Under the pieces are notes generated by a model. It saw nothing but the letters and a program-made list of their open reading frames with translations. It searched no databases and had not been told where the DNA came from. Shown piece by piece: positions 8,078-17,194 of a stretch of 64,000 bases of DNA. A program made the position numbers and the translations under genes. Position 1 is the first letter of the stretch; every line of letters begins with the position of its first letter. Source of the stretch: Polyangiaceae bacterium (GTDB lineage Bacteria > Myxococcota_A > Polyangia > Polyangiales > Polyangiaceae). Where the stretch lies: contig JABFXY010000085.1 of the NCBI GenBank assembly GCA_013361525.1, forward strand, positions 1-64,000. Direction: 5' to 3'.

Positions 8078-9358
8078 ATGCTCCTCGGTCGCGCTTCTCG
8101 TTCTTCGTCACTGAGCTTGTTGGGTGGGCTCCTGCTCACGGTCGCCGCCGTCGCCTGCGGCGACTCTGCCGCGGAGGATGGTCCGCCGACCGGTGGCTCC
8201 GGTGGCTCGGGTGGTGAGGGTGCGGGCGCCACCGACGGCGGTGGTGGAGACGGGACGGGCGGCGTGCCCATCGGCGATCCGCCCGAGCGCGCGCCCGGCA
8301 TGACCGATCTCTCGATCCTCTTCCCGATGCCTTCGTCGTCGGAACAGATGGATGCGCTCATCGCGGCGACCGACGAAGGCCCGAGCGGCGTCGTGTTCCC
8401 CGCTTCGTACTTCGAGCTGATGCCTCAGCTGTCGTTCAACTTCCCTGACAAGCCCAGCGAATACGCGGGGCTTCGAGCGATCGCAGCACGTCTCGATCCG
8501 TGTTTTCCCGCGCTCGAAGGCGAGACCTGCCGCGCGCAGCTGCGGCTCGTCATGCAACCGATCGCCGACGTCGACGGTCAGCTCCTCGCTTCCGACGCGG
8601 CAGTGCACCTCTTCTTCGAGCTCAGCCAGGAAGAGTTCACTGGTTTGCTCGGTGACATGACGCGCGCGCAGAGCGCCGAAGACGCCGCCGGTCCGCTCGC
8701 CGTGCACCCCGCGATGAAGAGCGAAGGCCTCGATGGTGAAGCCGCGCAGAAGATCCTCGCGTCGATGCGCGCGTATGCCGGCGAGAGTCGCCTCTCCCGC
8801 GCGACGTTCATGCAGCTCGGCGGACAAGGCAACGTGTGGTTCTTCGGTGGCTTCGAGATCGCGGATGGCGCCGGCACGCCGATCGGCATCGCCGGCGGCG
8901 ACGTGCTCCAGCAGCGGTTCGAGAACAATGCCTTCATCGATCCGCAGGACTTCTTCGGCCTCGTCGACCCCGTCATTCCGCCCGATGATTTCAGCGTCTT
9001 CTACGAATCAAAGACCGCACGCGGCGAGACGGACGATGCGCTTTGGCCGGCATACGAGGCCGCGCTCCGCACGCAGAACCCGGACTTCCACACGCCCGAG
9101 TCGGTCGCTTGCGTGCAATGCCACACGGCGAACGCCGCCCTCGAGTGGGCCGATCGCAACACCGATCTCGAGTCGCGCGAATCGGAAGCGCGCTTCACGT
9201 CGGACCTCGACCTCACGCAGCCGAGCAATCTCTTCCGCGATCGATCGATGACGGTGCGAGCCTTCGGCTACCAGGATCGCGAGCCCGCGGTGAGCAAGCG
9301 CACCATCTTCGAGACGGCGCGCCTCGTGGAGTTCACGCGCGAGCAATACGGGTTTTGA
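8078..9358 (+). CDS. Lipoprotein with single CxxCH heme site
   Basis: 426 residues. The ATG at 8078 begins a clear lipoprotein signal (LLLTVAAVAC) followed by a Gly-rich linker of about 35 residues (residues 38-70), typical of myxobacterial surface lipoproteins. Near residue 346 there is VACVQCHTANA, a c-type heme attachment motif CxxCH. The rest (residues 75-330) has no family I recognise. A covalently bound heme in the periplasm or at the cell surface, and thus electron transfer or peroxide handling, is inferred from the motif alone. The stop is followed by a G-rich spacer and a hairpin. Confidence 0.82.
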   Translation: MLLGRASRSSSLSLLGGLLLTVAAVACGDSAAEDGPPTGGSGGSGGEGAGATDGGGGDGTGGVPIGDPPERAPGMTDLSILFPMPSSSEQMDALIAATDEGPSGVVFPASYFELMPQLSFNFPDKPSEYAGLRAIAARLDPCFPALEGETCRAQLRLVMQPIADVDGQLLASDAAVHLFFELSQEEFTGLLGDMTRAQSAEDAAGPLAVHPAMKSEGLDGEAAQKILASMRAYAGESRLSRATFMQLGGQGNVWFFGGFEIADGAGTPIGIAGGDVLQQRFENNAFIDPQDFFGLVDPVIPPDDFSVFYESKTARGETDDALWPAYEAALRTQNPDFHTPESVACVQCHTANAALEWADRNTDLESRESEARFTSDLDLTQPSNLFRDRSMTVRAFGYQDREPAVSKRTIFETARLVEFTREQYGF

Positions 9359-9452
9359 CGCAGGTTTCGGCGGGCTGGCCGGCCGGGGCGGGGGGTCAGC
9401 TGGGGGGTCAGCCGGGGGGGGACCAGCCGGGGAGTCGGGATCCTCTTCGCGT

Positions 9453-9493
9453 CAAAAGCGTATGGTAAACGCCGTGTTGATTTGACGCTTTTG
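9453..9493. terminator. Hairpin between convergent genes (AAAGCGTRTGG family, copy 1)
   Basis: CAAAAGCGT (9453-9461) pairs perfectly with ACGCTTTTG (9485-9493) around a 23-base loop that begins ATGGTAAAC. An alternative pairing is GCGTCA with TGACGC. It lies between the heme lipoprotein (+) and the fused hydrolase-ligase gene (-), where a two-way terminator is expected. It shares AAAGCGTRTGGTAAAC with 55596-55632. Confidence 0.6.
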
Positions 9494-9546
9494 CGGCTGA
9501 GAAACCCCCATTGCCCGGCGGCCTCCCTGGTCGTGACGGCGGTCGG

Positions 9547-12462
9547 TCAGGTCGCCGACTCGGCCACCGAACGAACCTCGACCGTCGAGCCCGTCTTCGC
9601 CGCCCTCTCCCTCGCGAGCCGCTTGTTCGGCCGAAAGCCTTCGGTCAACGGGAGCTCGTCGACGAAGGTCACCGTCCTGGGTCGCGCGTGGGGCTCGAGC
9701 ACGTGGAGCGCTTCGCGCAAACGCTCCGGATCGATCGGCTCACGCGCGACGATCGCTGCGCGCACGACCTCGTGCTCGCCGCTCGGCTCGCCCCAGGCAG
9801 CCGCCATCTGAATCTCCGGCAGTGCGAACAACGCCGCCTCCACGCGACGAGTCGACACCACTCCCGCGCTCGTTCGCACGAAGCCGCCGCGACCGTCGAC
9901 GAACCACGCGTCACCGTCGGCATCGCGCGACATGAAGTCGTTCGAGACGTACCAGCGATCGCCCGGAAAGAACGCGCTCGCGAGGAAAGGTGCCGTCGCG
10001 TCGGCGTCGTCGTCGGGCTGGAGCTCCGCGACGAGCAGGCCGAGCTCGTCCGGCTGGACGGGGATGAGCCTGCCCGCGCCGTCGCGCGCGATCTCGAGCG
10101 TGCGCGGATCGACCCGCACGATCTCGGTCTGCGCGCTGCCGGGGAGCGGGCGGCCGAGCGCGCCGGGCTTCTCTCCGGACGCGTCTGCGAAGATCACCTT
10201 TTGCGTCGTCGACGCATAGAACTCCATGATTTCGACCCGGTATCGCTCTTTCAGCTTCTGCGCGAGATCGGGGCGAATGCCGCTGCCGGCGAACATGCGA
10301 AGCGGCAACGTGGAGTCGCCGCGGCTCGGCGGCTGATGGATGAGCGCGCGCAACATCTCGCCCGCATAGAAGGCGATCGTCGCGCCGTATCGACGCACCT
10401 CGGAGACGAAACGCTCGGGGGCAAAACCGTCCGCGAGCGCGAGACGCGAGCCACCCATGAGCGCGCCGCCGACACACGCGAGCACGGCTGTGGGGTGATG
10501 CAGCGGGATGCAGCAATAGACCGTGTCCTCCGGCTTCACGGTGCACGCCGCCGCGGCGCCGAGCGCTGAAAGCGCCCAACGATGATTGGTGACGTTCGCT
10601 GCGCGAAGCTCGCCCCGGTCGTCGGGTCGCAGCAGGATCACCGCGAGATCGCGACCGCGCCCGGGGTTGAGGAGCAGGTCGCCGGGTAGCTCGATGCGCG
10701 TCGGATCGATCGCCTCCATATCGACGATGCCGTGGAGTCCCTCGCTCGGGCGCGCGCCGCCGCCGAGGAGCAACAGCTCTCCTTTGAACGCTTCGCGGCT
10801 GAGCGCGGCGTGATCGACATCGGTCGCGACGTACTTCACGCTCGTCGCCGCGAGCGCGCGCGATAGTGTGCCGGCTGCGCTCGACCCCGGCGCGAGGACA
10901 CCGACGGCACCGATGCGCGAGAGCGCCGTCATCATCGACAAGAAGCTCGGTCGCGACGCCATCACGACGCCGACGCGATCACCCGGGCGCACGCCGCTCG
11001 CCCACAAGCCGCGCACGACGTTGTTCACGCGGGTGTCGGCGTCGCGGTAGGTGAACGCGCGCGACTGCCACAAGAAGAACGTACCCTCCGGGTCTTTGCG
11101 CGCGCGATCTGCGAGGGCGAGGCCGGGGCTGGTTCGAGTCTCCGGCGTCATGTGCGCGAGGCGGCGCAGTCGAGGCTCTTGGAAGCGAACGGCGTCGAGC
11201 GCATCCGATGCGCTCGACGCTGCGTCACCGACGCGGCCCCAGACGTTCTTCACCGTGTCGCCGATCGCATCGACGATCAGCGACAGCTCGACGTCGACAT
11301 CGAACCCCGCGCCCTCGGGCTCGTCGTCGAGCCCTGTGCGCGAACGCGGCGACACCGGCTTGTCGCGCAGCACCGGCGGAAGCGGCGCGCCTGTCTCGAT
11401 GTGATGGATGAACCCGGCGACCGTCGGCCACGTCTCTTTCGTCGCGCGCGATCCCACGACGATGCCGAAGTGGCCCGCGTCGACGGTCACCATGCGAACC
11501 TTCGCTTCGGGCGCGGCCTCGATGATGGCGCGCACCGCGGCCGGCCTCGCCATATCGTCGTGGGATCCGACGAACGCGAGGATCGGGCATTTGATATCGG
11601 CGAGCGTCGCCGCTCGACCGGACAAGACGAAGCCGCCCGAGAGCATTCGGTTGTGGACGATGAACTGCTCGACGAAATCGAGCAGCGCGGGGCCGGGCCA
11701 CGCGACGAAGCCCTCGCCGCCGAGGAACCTGCGGCGCGCCTCACGCCTGACGAGCGCGCGCCTGTCGTGCAGCTTTCGGACGAAATCCAGGCGCTGCGAG
11801 ATCTCTTTGCGGGTCGAGAGGATCTTGAAGCCGGTGCTCGTTAGCGCGCCCGGCAAGCCTTCGATCTGCTCGATCGATTTCGTCACCACCGGCTCCAAAA
11901 ATCGAAGGAGCGCCGCGACCGCGTCCTTGTGAACGGCGGGCAGGTTTTTGTGGATGTCGATCGGGCTACCGAACGTCGAGACCGACGCGATGCCTTCGGA
12001 GCGCAGATACGCCGCGCATTGGTACGCGAACATCCCGCCCTGCGAATAGCCGAGCAGGTGCACGTCGCGCCCGGTGTGCTTGCGCACGTATTCCACCGCG
12101 CGAACTGCCGCGAGGACGTGATCGTCGAGCGTGCGACGCATGCCGCCTTCTTGTCGCTCGGGCGCGCCGAAGTCGACGACGTACGGCTGCACGCCGAGCG
12201 CGCCGAGCGAGCCGACCGCGGTGTTGCCTTCTTCGATGTCGTAGACCTCGCTCGTCACCATCAGCGGCGGGATCAACACCGCCGCGGGCGCGTCTGCGGG
12301 CGCACCGGTGGCATAACGACGAAGCCGATGGTGCGGCCCCTCGTCGATGATGTCGAACGGCGCGTGATACGGCGTGCCGAGCCTGCCGAAGCGCGCGAGC
12401 TCCAGCACGTTCCGCCGAATGGCGACGGCCCGACGAGCGAAGCGAAGCAGATTGCGATTCAA
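9547..12462 (-). CDS. PhaC-like alpha/beta hydrolase fused to AMP-binding acyl-CoA ligase-like domain
   Basis: 971 residues with a probable TTG start and no clear ribosome binding site. Residues 1-370 resemble PHA synthase/depolymerase-type hydrolases: lipase box GYSQGG with Ser140 where PhaC has Cys, an acid in FVGSHDD, and the catalytic His in DAGHFGIV. Residues 440-960 follow the ANL acyl-CoA synthetase fold (FFLWQSRAFTYRDADTRVNN, then VGVVMASRPSFLSMM, MEFYASTT, WYVSNDF, RPNKRLARE). The usual Ser/Thr/Gly-rich ATP loop is replaced by VILLRPDDRGELRAANVTN, and the acidic residue after the YxST motif is Gln. The ligase half may therefore be inactive or altered. A role in lipid or polyester ester turnover plus acyl activation is inferred. 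It stands alone in its transcript. Confidence 0.85.
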   Translation of the reverse strand: MNRNLLRFARRAVAIRRNVLELARFGRLGTPYHAPFDIIDEGPHHRLRRYATGAPADAPAAVLIPPLMVTSEVYDIEEGNTAVGSLGALGVQPYVVDFGAPERQEGGMRRTLDDHVLAAVRAVEYVRKHTGRDVHLLGYSQGGMFAYQCAAYLRSEGIASVSTFGSPIDIHKNLPAVHKDAVAALLRFLEPVVTKSIEQIEGLPGALTSTGFKILSTRKEISQRLDFVRKLHDRRALVRREARRRFLGGEGFVAWPGPALLDFVEQFIVHNRMLSGGFVLSGRAATLADIKCPILAFVGSHDDMARPAAVRAIIEAAPEAKVRMVTVDAGHFGIVVGSRATKETWPTVAGFIHHIETGAPLPPVLRDKPVSPRSRTGLDDEPEGAGFDVDVELSLIVDAIGDTVKNVWGRVGDAASSASDALDAVRFQEPRLRRLAHMTPETRTSPGLALADRARKDPEGTFFLWQSRAFTYRDADTRVNNVVRGLWASGVRPGDRVGVVMASRPSFLSMMTALSRIGAVGVLAPGSSAAGTLSRALAATSVKYVATDVDHAALSREAFKGELLLLGGGARPSEGLHGIVDMEAIDPTRIELPGDLLLNPGRGRDLAVILLRPDDRGELRAANVTNHRWALSALGAAAACTVKPEDTVYCCIPLHHPTAVLACVGGALMGGSRLALADGFAPERFVSEVRRYGATIAFYAGEMLRALIHQPPSRGDSTLPLRMFAGSGIRPDLAQKLKERYRVEIMEFYASTTQKVIFADASGEKPGALGRPLPGSAQTEIVRVDPRTLEIARDGAGRLIPVQPDELGLLVAELQPDDDADATAPFLASAFFPGDRWYVSNDFMSRDADGDAWFVDGRGGFVRTSAGVVSTRRVEAALFALPEIQMAAAWGEPSGEHEVVRAAIVAREPIDPERLREALHVLEPHARPRTVTFVDELPLTEGFRPNKRLARERAAKTGSTVEVRSVAESAT

Positions 12463-12529
12463 GGTATTGGGTATACCGCGCTATCGCTGCTCGCCGGCAG
12501 TCGTTTCGTCGCTATCCGGCTGCAATCGG

Positions 12530-12892
12530 TCAGCGCGCTTTGGTCGCTTTGGCTTTCGCTTTTCGCGCTCGGGTTGCCGGCGCCGCGGTCGTGCGTTTCG
12601 CGCGGACGCCGAGGCTGTCCGAGGGGCGCCCGCGGTTCTTGCTCGAGCGCGTCGACTTGCGCGTCGCCTTGCCCGTCGCGGAGTCTTCGAGCGCGACGTC
12701 GGCTTTGCGCGCGGCGCGTCTACTTACGTGCCGCTCGGACGTGTGCGACGAGTCTTCTACGCGGCGCACCGGATCCGGTGTGCCTTCGGAGAAGTCAGTC
12801 TTCGTCCGTTTTGATTTCCGCACCGGCGTCGGAGGCTTCTTCGGTCCGGAGCGTTCCGTCGCGGCGCGATAGCGCTCTGCTCGCGTTGCCAT
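12530..12892 (-). CDS. Small, very basic Lys/Arg-rich protein
   Basis: 120 residues, strongly basic and likely disordered, beginning MATRAERYRAATERSGPKK. The middle carries the segment ALEDSATGKATRKSTRSS and the C-terminus is a run of Ala/Lys/Arg (RARKAKAKATKAR). I know this layout from a widespread family of uncharacterised basic proteins in Proteobacteria and Myxococcota; the tail resembles histone H1/AlgP-like DNA-binding tails, so nucleic-acid binding is plausible but unproven. It lies 67 bases upstream of the hydrolase-ligase gene on the same strand. Confidence 0.72.
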   Translation of the reverse strand: MATRAERYRAATERSGPKKPPTPVRKSKRTKTDFSEGTPDPVRRVEDSSHTSERHVSRRAARKADVALEDSATGKATRKSTRSSKNRGRPSDSLGVRAKRTTAAPATRARKAKAKATKAR

Positions 12893-13004
12893 AACTGGAG
12901 CATAACCGTCCTACCCATGCGAAACCACGGACGGCGCTCGTGTTTTCGAAGCGGTACAAGGATGCCTCGTACGTCGCGCGAGCGTGTCGCGCTGCCTCAG
13001 CGAG

Positions 13005-15182
13005 TCACATTGTCTGCAGACGTGCTCCGTCCCTTTCGTCGAAGAGCTCGCGAACGCGCGCGAGCAGACCCTCGCGCGTAAATGGCTTTGCGAGGAAGGC
13101 AAAACCCTCTTCGAGGCGGCCCTCTTTTTCCACAATCGCGGCTGCGTATCCGGACATGAAGAGGACCCGCGTCCTCGGTTGGAGCTCGAGCACTTTGGCG
13201 GCCGCCGTCTTGCCGCTCATGTGCGGCATCACGACATCGGTGAGGAGCAAATCGATCGCATTCTCCTTTGCGATGGCGATTGCTTCGTCGCCGCTCTCCG
13301 CCTCGAGGACGACGTAGCCTTCCTCGCGCAGGATCTCCGCGGTGATCATGCGCAGCCGCGGCTCGTCCTCGACGAGAAGGAGCGTTTCGTCGCCCGACGT
13401 CTCGCGCGCAAATGGTGGAAGCGATTTGGTGGAAGCAGCGGCGGCTGCGCGCGGAAGATAGATATCGAACACCGTGCCGTCGCCGAGCGTGCTCTCGGCG
13501 AGGATGTGGCCACCCGCCTGCTTCACGATTCCATAACAAGTCGCGAGCCCGAGGCCGATGCCGCTTCCGCCGCTCTCGTGTTTGGTCGTGAAGAACGGAT
13601 CGAAGATGTTCGGCAGGATGTCGGCGGCGATGCCGGCGCCGTCGTCGCTCACGCTGAGCTTGATGTACTCGCCCGGCTCGAGGCCCGAGGGACCAAGCGC
13701 CGAGCCGGCTTCGACCGTCACGTCGGCCGTCGTGATGACCAGTTTTCCCCCGGATGGCATTGCGTCGCGTGCATTGGCCGCGAGATTCAGAAGGATGCGC
13801 TCGAACTGCCCGGGGTCGACCCGCACCGGGCAAGCGCGCGCGGACGGTAAGGTGACAACCTCCACGTCCGGGCCGAGTAACGGACGTAACATTCCGTCGG
13901 TTGCGAGGACGAGCGCGTTGAGATCGATGACGCGCGGCTCGACCACCTGCTTGCGCGCAAACGCGAGGAGTTGCTTCGTCAGCTCGGCCGCGCGCTGAGC
14001 CGCGCTCACCATCTCGAACACGTGGGTGCGCGCCGGCTCGGAGGATGGAAGCTTGCCGAGGCTGTGGTGACCGTACGCGAGGATGATCGTGAGCAGGTTG
14101 TTGAAGTCGTGTGCGATGCCGCCGGCGAGGCGGCCGATGCCCTCGAGCTTCTGCGCCTGCAAGAGCTCCTGCTCGAGGCGCTTTCGCTCGACTTCGGCGC
14201 GCTGGCGCTCGGCGATGTCGGCGCGGAGCTGCGCGTTCACGCGGCAAAGCTCTTCGGTTCGTTGCTGGACCAGCGCCTCGAGCTCGGCCTTCGACCGCAG
14301 GATGATCGCCTCGGCGGCTTTGCGCTCGGTGATGTCGCGCGCGATGCCCACGAGGCCAATCACCTGGCCGACGTCGTTGACGATCGGCACGCGAACCATC
14401 TCGACGAGGGTGCGCTTGCCCGTGCGATCGACGACCGGCTCCTCCACGCGGCGCATCGTCTTCGACGTCATCACGGCGAGGTCGTGCGCGCGGTAACGCT
14501 CGGCGAGATCGCTCGGCCATGCGTCGACGTCTCCCCGGCCGACGAGCTCTTCCTGATCGATGCCGGTCGCTTCCACGAAGCGTTTGTTCACGGCGAGGAA
14601 CCGACCGCCCGCGTCTTTGAGCCAGGCGATGTCGGGGATGCTGTCGAGGATGCCGCGCTGGCGTCGCTGCTCTTCGCGAAGGCGCTCGTTCGCGAGCTCG
14701 AGATCGATCGTGCGCTGCGTCGAGATCTCGCTCTCCGAAGGGCCGTAGAGCTCGCGGGCGAACCGACGGTGGGTGACGAGCGCGTGCCGAGCGCCGGCGT
14801 GATCGATCGCGGTCACACGAATGGTGAACGTGTCCACCTCGAGGAGCGACCCGTCGTCGTCTTCGCCGCCAGGGAGGTTCTTGTAGTTGACGACGAGCTC
14901 GTCGGTTCGGCCCGAGAGGATCGCTCGGAGCGCATCGCCGACCGCGGCGACCAGGCGAGGCTCGTCGGGACGAAGCGAGGCGCACGCGTCCTCGTAGATC
15001 GCATCGACACCCACGCGGGGCCCCGCGAGCAACCCCTCGCCGCGCACACGCAGCCACGCCGCGTTGACATGGACGACCGCACCGGCCGGCGCGATCAACG
15101 CCGCCGCACAGTGGAGTCGGTCCACGATCGAATCGCGATCCGCTGCTGACTTGGCGCTCGCGATCGCGCCCGCACTCGACAC
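13005..15182 (-). CDS. Hybrid sensor histidine kinase with PAS and receiver domains
   Basis: 725 residues, GTG start. Order: a weak PAS-like sensor (20-140), a second PAS with PAC (175-292, ending GIARDITERK), a coiled coil (295-345), a HisKA dimerisation domain with phospho-acceptor His358 in GGIAHDFNNLL, an HATPase with N-box N466/N470, G1 DDGAGIA and G2 GSGIGLGLATCYG, then a receiver (600-715) with Asp649 in LLTDVVMPHMSG and Lys699 in FLAKPF. There are no membrane segments, so it is a cytoplasmic sensor. The HDFNN box is of the subgroup common in Myxococcota orphan kinases. It lies 47 bases after the phosphoesterase gene on the same strand and may be co-transcribed; no separate response regulator is adjacent. 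Confidence 0.93.
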   Translation of the reverse strand: MSSAGAIASAKSAADRDSIVDRLHCAAALIAPAGAVVHVNAAWLRVRGEGLLAGPRVGVDAIYEDACASLRPDEPRLVAAVGDALRAILSGRTDELVVNYKNLPGGEDDDGSLLEVDTFTIRVTAIDHAGARHALVTHRRFARELYGPSESEISTQRTIDLELANERLREEQRRQRGILDSIPDIAWLKDAGGRFLAVNKRFVEATGIDQEELVGRGDVDAWPSDLAERYRAHDLAVMTSKTMRRVEEPVVDRTGKRTLVEMVRVPIVNDVGQVIGLVGIARDITERKAAEAIILRSKAELEALVQQRTEELCRVNAQLRADIAERQRAEVERKRLEQELLQAQKLEGIGRLAGGIAHDFNNLLTIILAYGHHSLGKLPSSEPARTHVFEMVSAAQRAAELTKQLLAFARKQVVEPRVIDLNALVLATDGMLRPLLGPDVEVVTLPSARACPVRVDPGQFERILLNLAANARDAMPSGGKLVITTADVTVEAGSALGPSGLEPGEYIKLSVSDDGAGIAADILPNIFDPFFTTKHESGGSGIGLGLATCYGIVKQAGGHILAESTLGDGTVFDIYLPRAAAAASTKSLPPFARETSGDETLLLVEDEPRLRMITAEILREEGYVVLEAESGDEAIAIAKENAIDLLLTDVVMPHMSGKTAAAKVLELQPRTRVLFMSGYAAAIVEKEGRLEEGFAFLAKPFTREGLLARVRELFDERDGARLQTM

Positions 15183-15229
15183 GGAGTCAGTCTACACAGA
15201 CTCGATCCCGCCGCGGATGAGCAACGGCG

Positions 15230-16399
15230 TCATCCACGCGAAAGCTCGATGAGGGTGATCTCCGGTGGCGCACCCACCCGCATAGGGGGGCCCCAGTACC
15301 CAGTGCCGCAGCTCGTGTAGAGCGTGAGGTCCTCGAGCCGATCGATTCCGCGCACGAAAGTCTGGTCGAGCTTCACGAAGAAGCCCCACGGGAAGATCTG
15401 CCCTCCGTGCGTGTGCCCCGACAGTTGCAGACCTACACCCATCTTGGACGCCTCGAAGGCGTGTTTTGGCTGGTGGGCCAGCAAAACGAGCTCGCGTGAT
15501 TCGTCGCGACCGGCGACCGCCTTCGCCAGATCGGCGCCGTGGCCGCGGCCGTAATCCTTCGCGCGGTAGTCGTCGATGCCGGCGAGATCGAAGCTCGCTT
15601 CGTCGCTCCCGATCGAGACGCGCTCGTTGCGCAGCACCTTGATGCCCATGCGCGTGAGCTCGGCGATCCACTCGTCCGGACCCGAGTAGTACTCGTGGTT
15701 GCCGGTGACGAAGAACACGCCGTGTTTCGCCTTGAGCTCGGCGAGCGGTGCGACGTGCTCGCGCAGCTCCGCGACGCTGCCGTCGACGAGGTCACCGGTG
15801 ATCGCGACGACGTCTGGCTCCAGCGCGTTGACCCTGGTGACGATGTCCGCGAGCCACTTTCCGTCGATGGTCGGTCCGATGTGCACGTCGGAGAGCTGCA
15901 CCAGGCGGAAGCCGTTCATCAGCTCGGGGAAACGCTTCAGCGCGATCGAGACCGGTTTGACTTGAACCTGCCCGCGCGCAGCCGCCACGCCGAAGCCGCC
16001 GAGACCGAGGGCCGCCAGACCGACGCCGCCCGAAAGAAGCCGAGAGATGAACGTCCGCCGCTCGGGATCGTTCGGGACGATCTTCGTCAGCTCGAGCATC
16101 GCCGCGCCACCGCGGACGAGCTCCGTCGCGACGGTGAGGAAAAACGCGAGCACGATGAGGCCCATCCACGTGAAAGTGACGTAGGCGACGATCGACGAGA
16201 TGCTTCGCGGCAAGAAGCGCGACCCGATCATCCCGAGCGGGATGAGCAGCGCGCTCCCGGTGAAGACCCAGACGCCGATGCGCTGCCAGGGTTCGATGGC
16301 GGTCGCGCGAACGAGGCGCGCGTGGAGGTAGTAGTGAACGCCGCCCACGACGGCGAACACGACGACCATCGCGATGAGGATTTGGACCCACGAGCGCAT
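15230..16399 (-). CDS. Membrane-anchored metallophosphoesterase (YkuE/YaeI-like)
   Basis: 389 residues. Three to four membrane segments fill residues 1-115, then a short linker with a Gly/Ala hydrophobic stretch, then a calcineurin-like phosphoesterase domain (150-385). All dinuclear metal-site blocks are present: SDVHIG, GDLVDG, GNHEYY, LLAHQP and SGHTHGGQ. The family hydrolyses phosphodiester or pyrophosphate bonds, in some members of lipid intermediates; the true substrate cannot be told from sequence. Upstream of the histidine kinase in the same orientation. Confidence 0.9.
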   Translation of the reverse strand: MRSWVQILIAMVVVFAVVGGVHYYLHARLVRATAIEPWQRIGVWVFTGSALLIPLGMIGSRFLPRSISSIVAYVTFTWMGLIVLAFFLTVATELVRGGAAMLELTKIVPNDPERRTFISRLLSGGVGLAALGLGGFGVAAARGQVQVKPVSIALKRFPELMNGFRLVQLSDVHIGPTIDGKWLADIVTRVNALEPDVVAITGDLVDGSVAELREHVAPLAELKAKHGVFFVTGNHEYYSGPDEWIAELTRMGIKVLRNERVSIGSDEASFDLAGIDDYRAKDYGRGHGADLAKAVAGRDESRELVLLAHQPKHAFEASKMGVGLQLSGHTHGGQIFPWGFFVKLDQTFVRGIDRLEDLTLYTSCGTGYWGPPMRVGAPPEITLIELSRG

Positions 16400-16509
16400 G
16401 GTGTTCGTGGGGCAAGCTAGCGACGCGGGTCAGGACCGTCGACCGCGTTCACGAAACTTAACCGGGTTGAGGTGACGGGGCGGGGGCGCGATTTGGCGGG
16501 GGTATGGCT

Positions 16510-16551
16510 GCTATTTCTCCCCCCCGGCCCCCCCTCACTTCGTGAGGGGGG
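16510..16551 (-). repeat. Palindromic 3'-end element, copy B (reverse)
   Basis: Reverse-orientation copy of the element at 5418 and 20478. On the minus strand it reads CCCCCTCACGAAGTGAGGGGG, then CCGGGGGGGAGAAATAGC. It begins at the very base after the stop codon of the minus-strand gene 16552-17118, so it again sits at a gene's 3' end in the gene's own orientation. Likely transcription terminator. Confidence 0.85.
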
Positions 16552-17118
16552 TCAATTCAGGCGGAGCATGCGCCCGACCAACCGGAAAAGGCCCCGCGAC
16601 GCGGCGCTGATCCGGCTGCCGATGAGCTCGATGTCGCCGTCCTCGCGGATGCGCATCGCGCCTCGACCCGAGCGGACCAGCACCTCTTGATCGGCGTCGA
16701 TCTCGATGACCGAAGCCTGCAGGCGCAAGGTCTCGGGCTTTCGTGAACGAAGCACGCCGACCACCACCAGCTCGCCGTCTTCATCCGGCTCGACCATCAC
16801 GCGCTCGCCGTTCTCCAGCGCTTCGCGAACGATTGCAGCGTCGACGTCTGGATCGAGCGGCACCTCTTGCGGCTGATCGTCGCCGCGCACGAAGACCGTC
16901 GCGACGCGGCCGGCGAGGCCGACGAGCCGCGCCGAGCGCACGCCTGGAAACACCGGCGGAGGGCCGATCTTCGAGGGCTCCGTGATCGTCGCGGGGGCCG
17001 GGAGGTACACGTCGAGCATCGACGCCTCGGCCGCCTCCGTGTCCGTCGTGGTCATCACCTCCGACTCTTCGAGCGTCGCGGGCGCGGGATGCGAAGGATG
17101 GGAAGGTTTGGTCGACAT
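16552..17118 (-). CDS. Hypothetical protein, DUF6484-like core
   Basis: 188 residues with a low-complexity Pro/Ser/Thr N-terminus (residues 1-50; an internal ATG at 17055 could be the true start). The folded part (55-188) is beta-rich: a domain with RVATVFVRGDD, then ELVVVGVLRSRK, then repeated short strands (VIEIDADQEVLVRSGRGAM, then IREDGDIELIGSRI). The last part recalls the DUF6484/DUF3540-type beta-helix segments found near type VI secretion spike genes, but no such genes are adjacent and the match is from memory. Function unknown. Confidence 0.65.
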   Translation of the reverse strand: MSTKPSHPSHPAPATLEESEVMTTTDTEAAEASMLDVYLPAPATITEPSKIGPPPVFPGVRSARLVGLAGRVATVFVRGDDQPQEVPLDPDVDAAIVREALENGERVMVEPDEDGELVVVGVLRSRKPETLRLQASVIEIDADQEVLVRSGRGAMRIREDGDIELIGSRISAASRGLFRLVGRMLRLN

Positions 17119-17194
17119 GGCAGGTGCGAAAACGAGCGTACATCAAGCGCCGTCCGCGGAGGCACGGTCGCACGCCACGAGCTACGCTCGGCGC

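Noticed and set aside
9359..9440. G-rich repeats GGGGTCAGCCGG as a CRISPR or tandem array
   Set aside because: Units are short, irregular and only two to three long; best seen as low-complexity spacer.
12997..15057. 686-codon Arg-rich frame overlapping the histidine kinase
   Set aside because: Same strand, shifted frame, no domain; the kinase frame has all family boxes.
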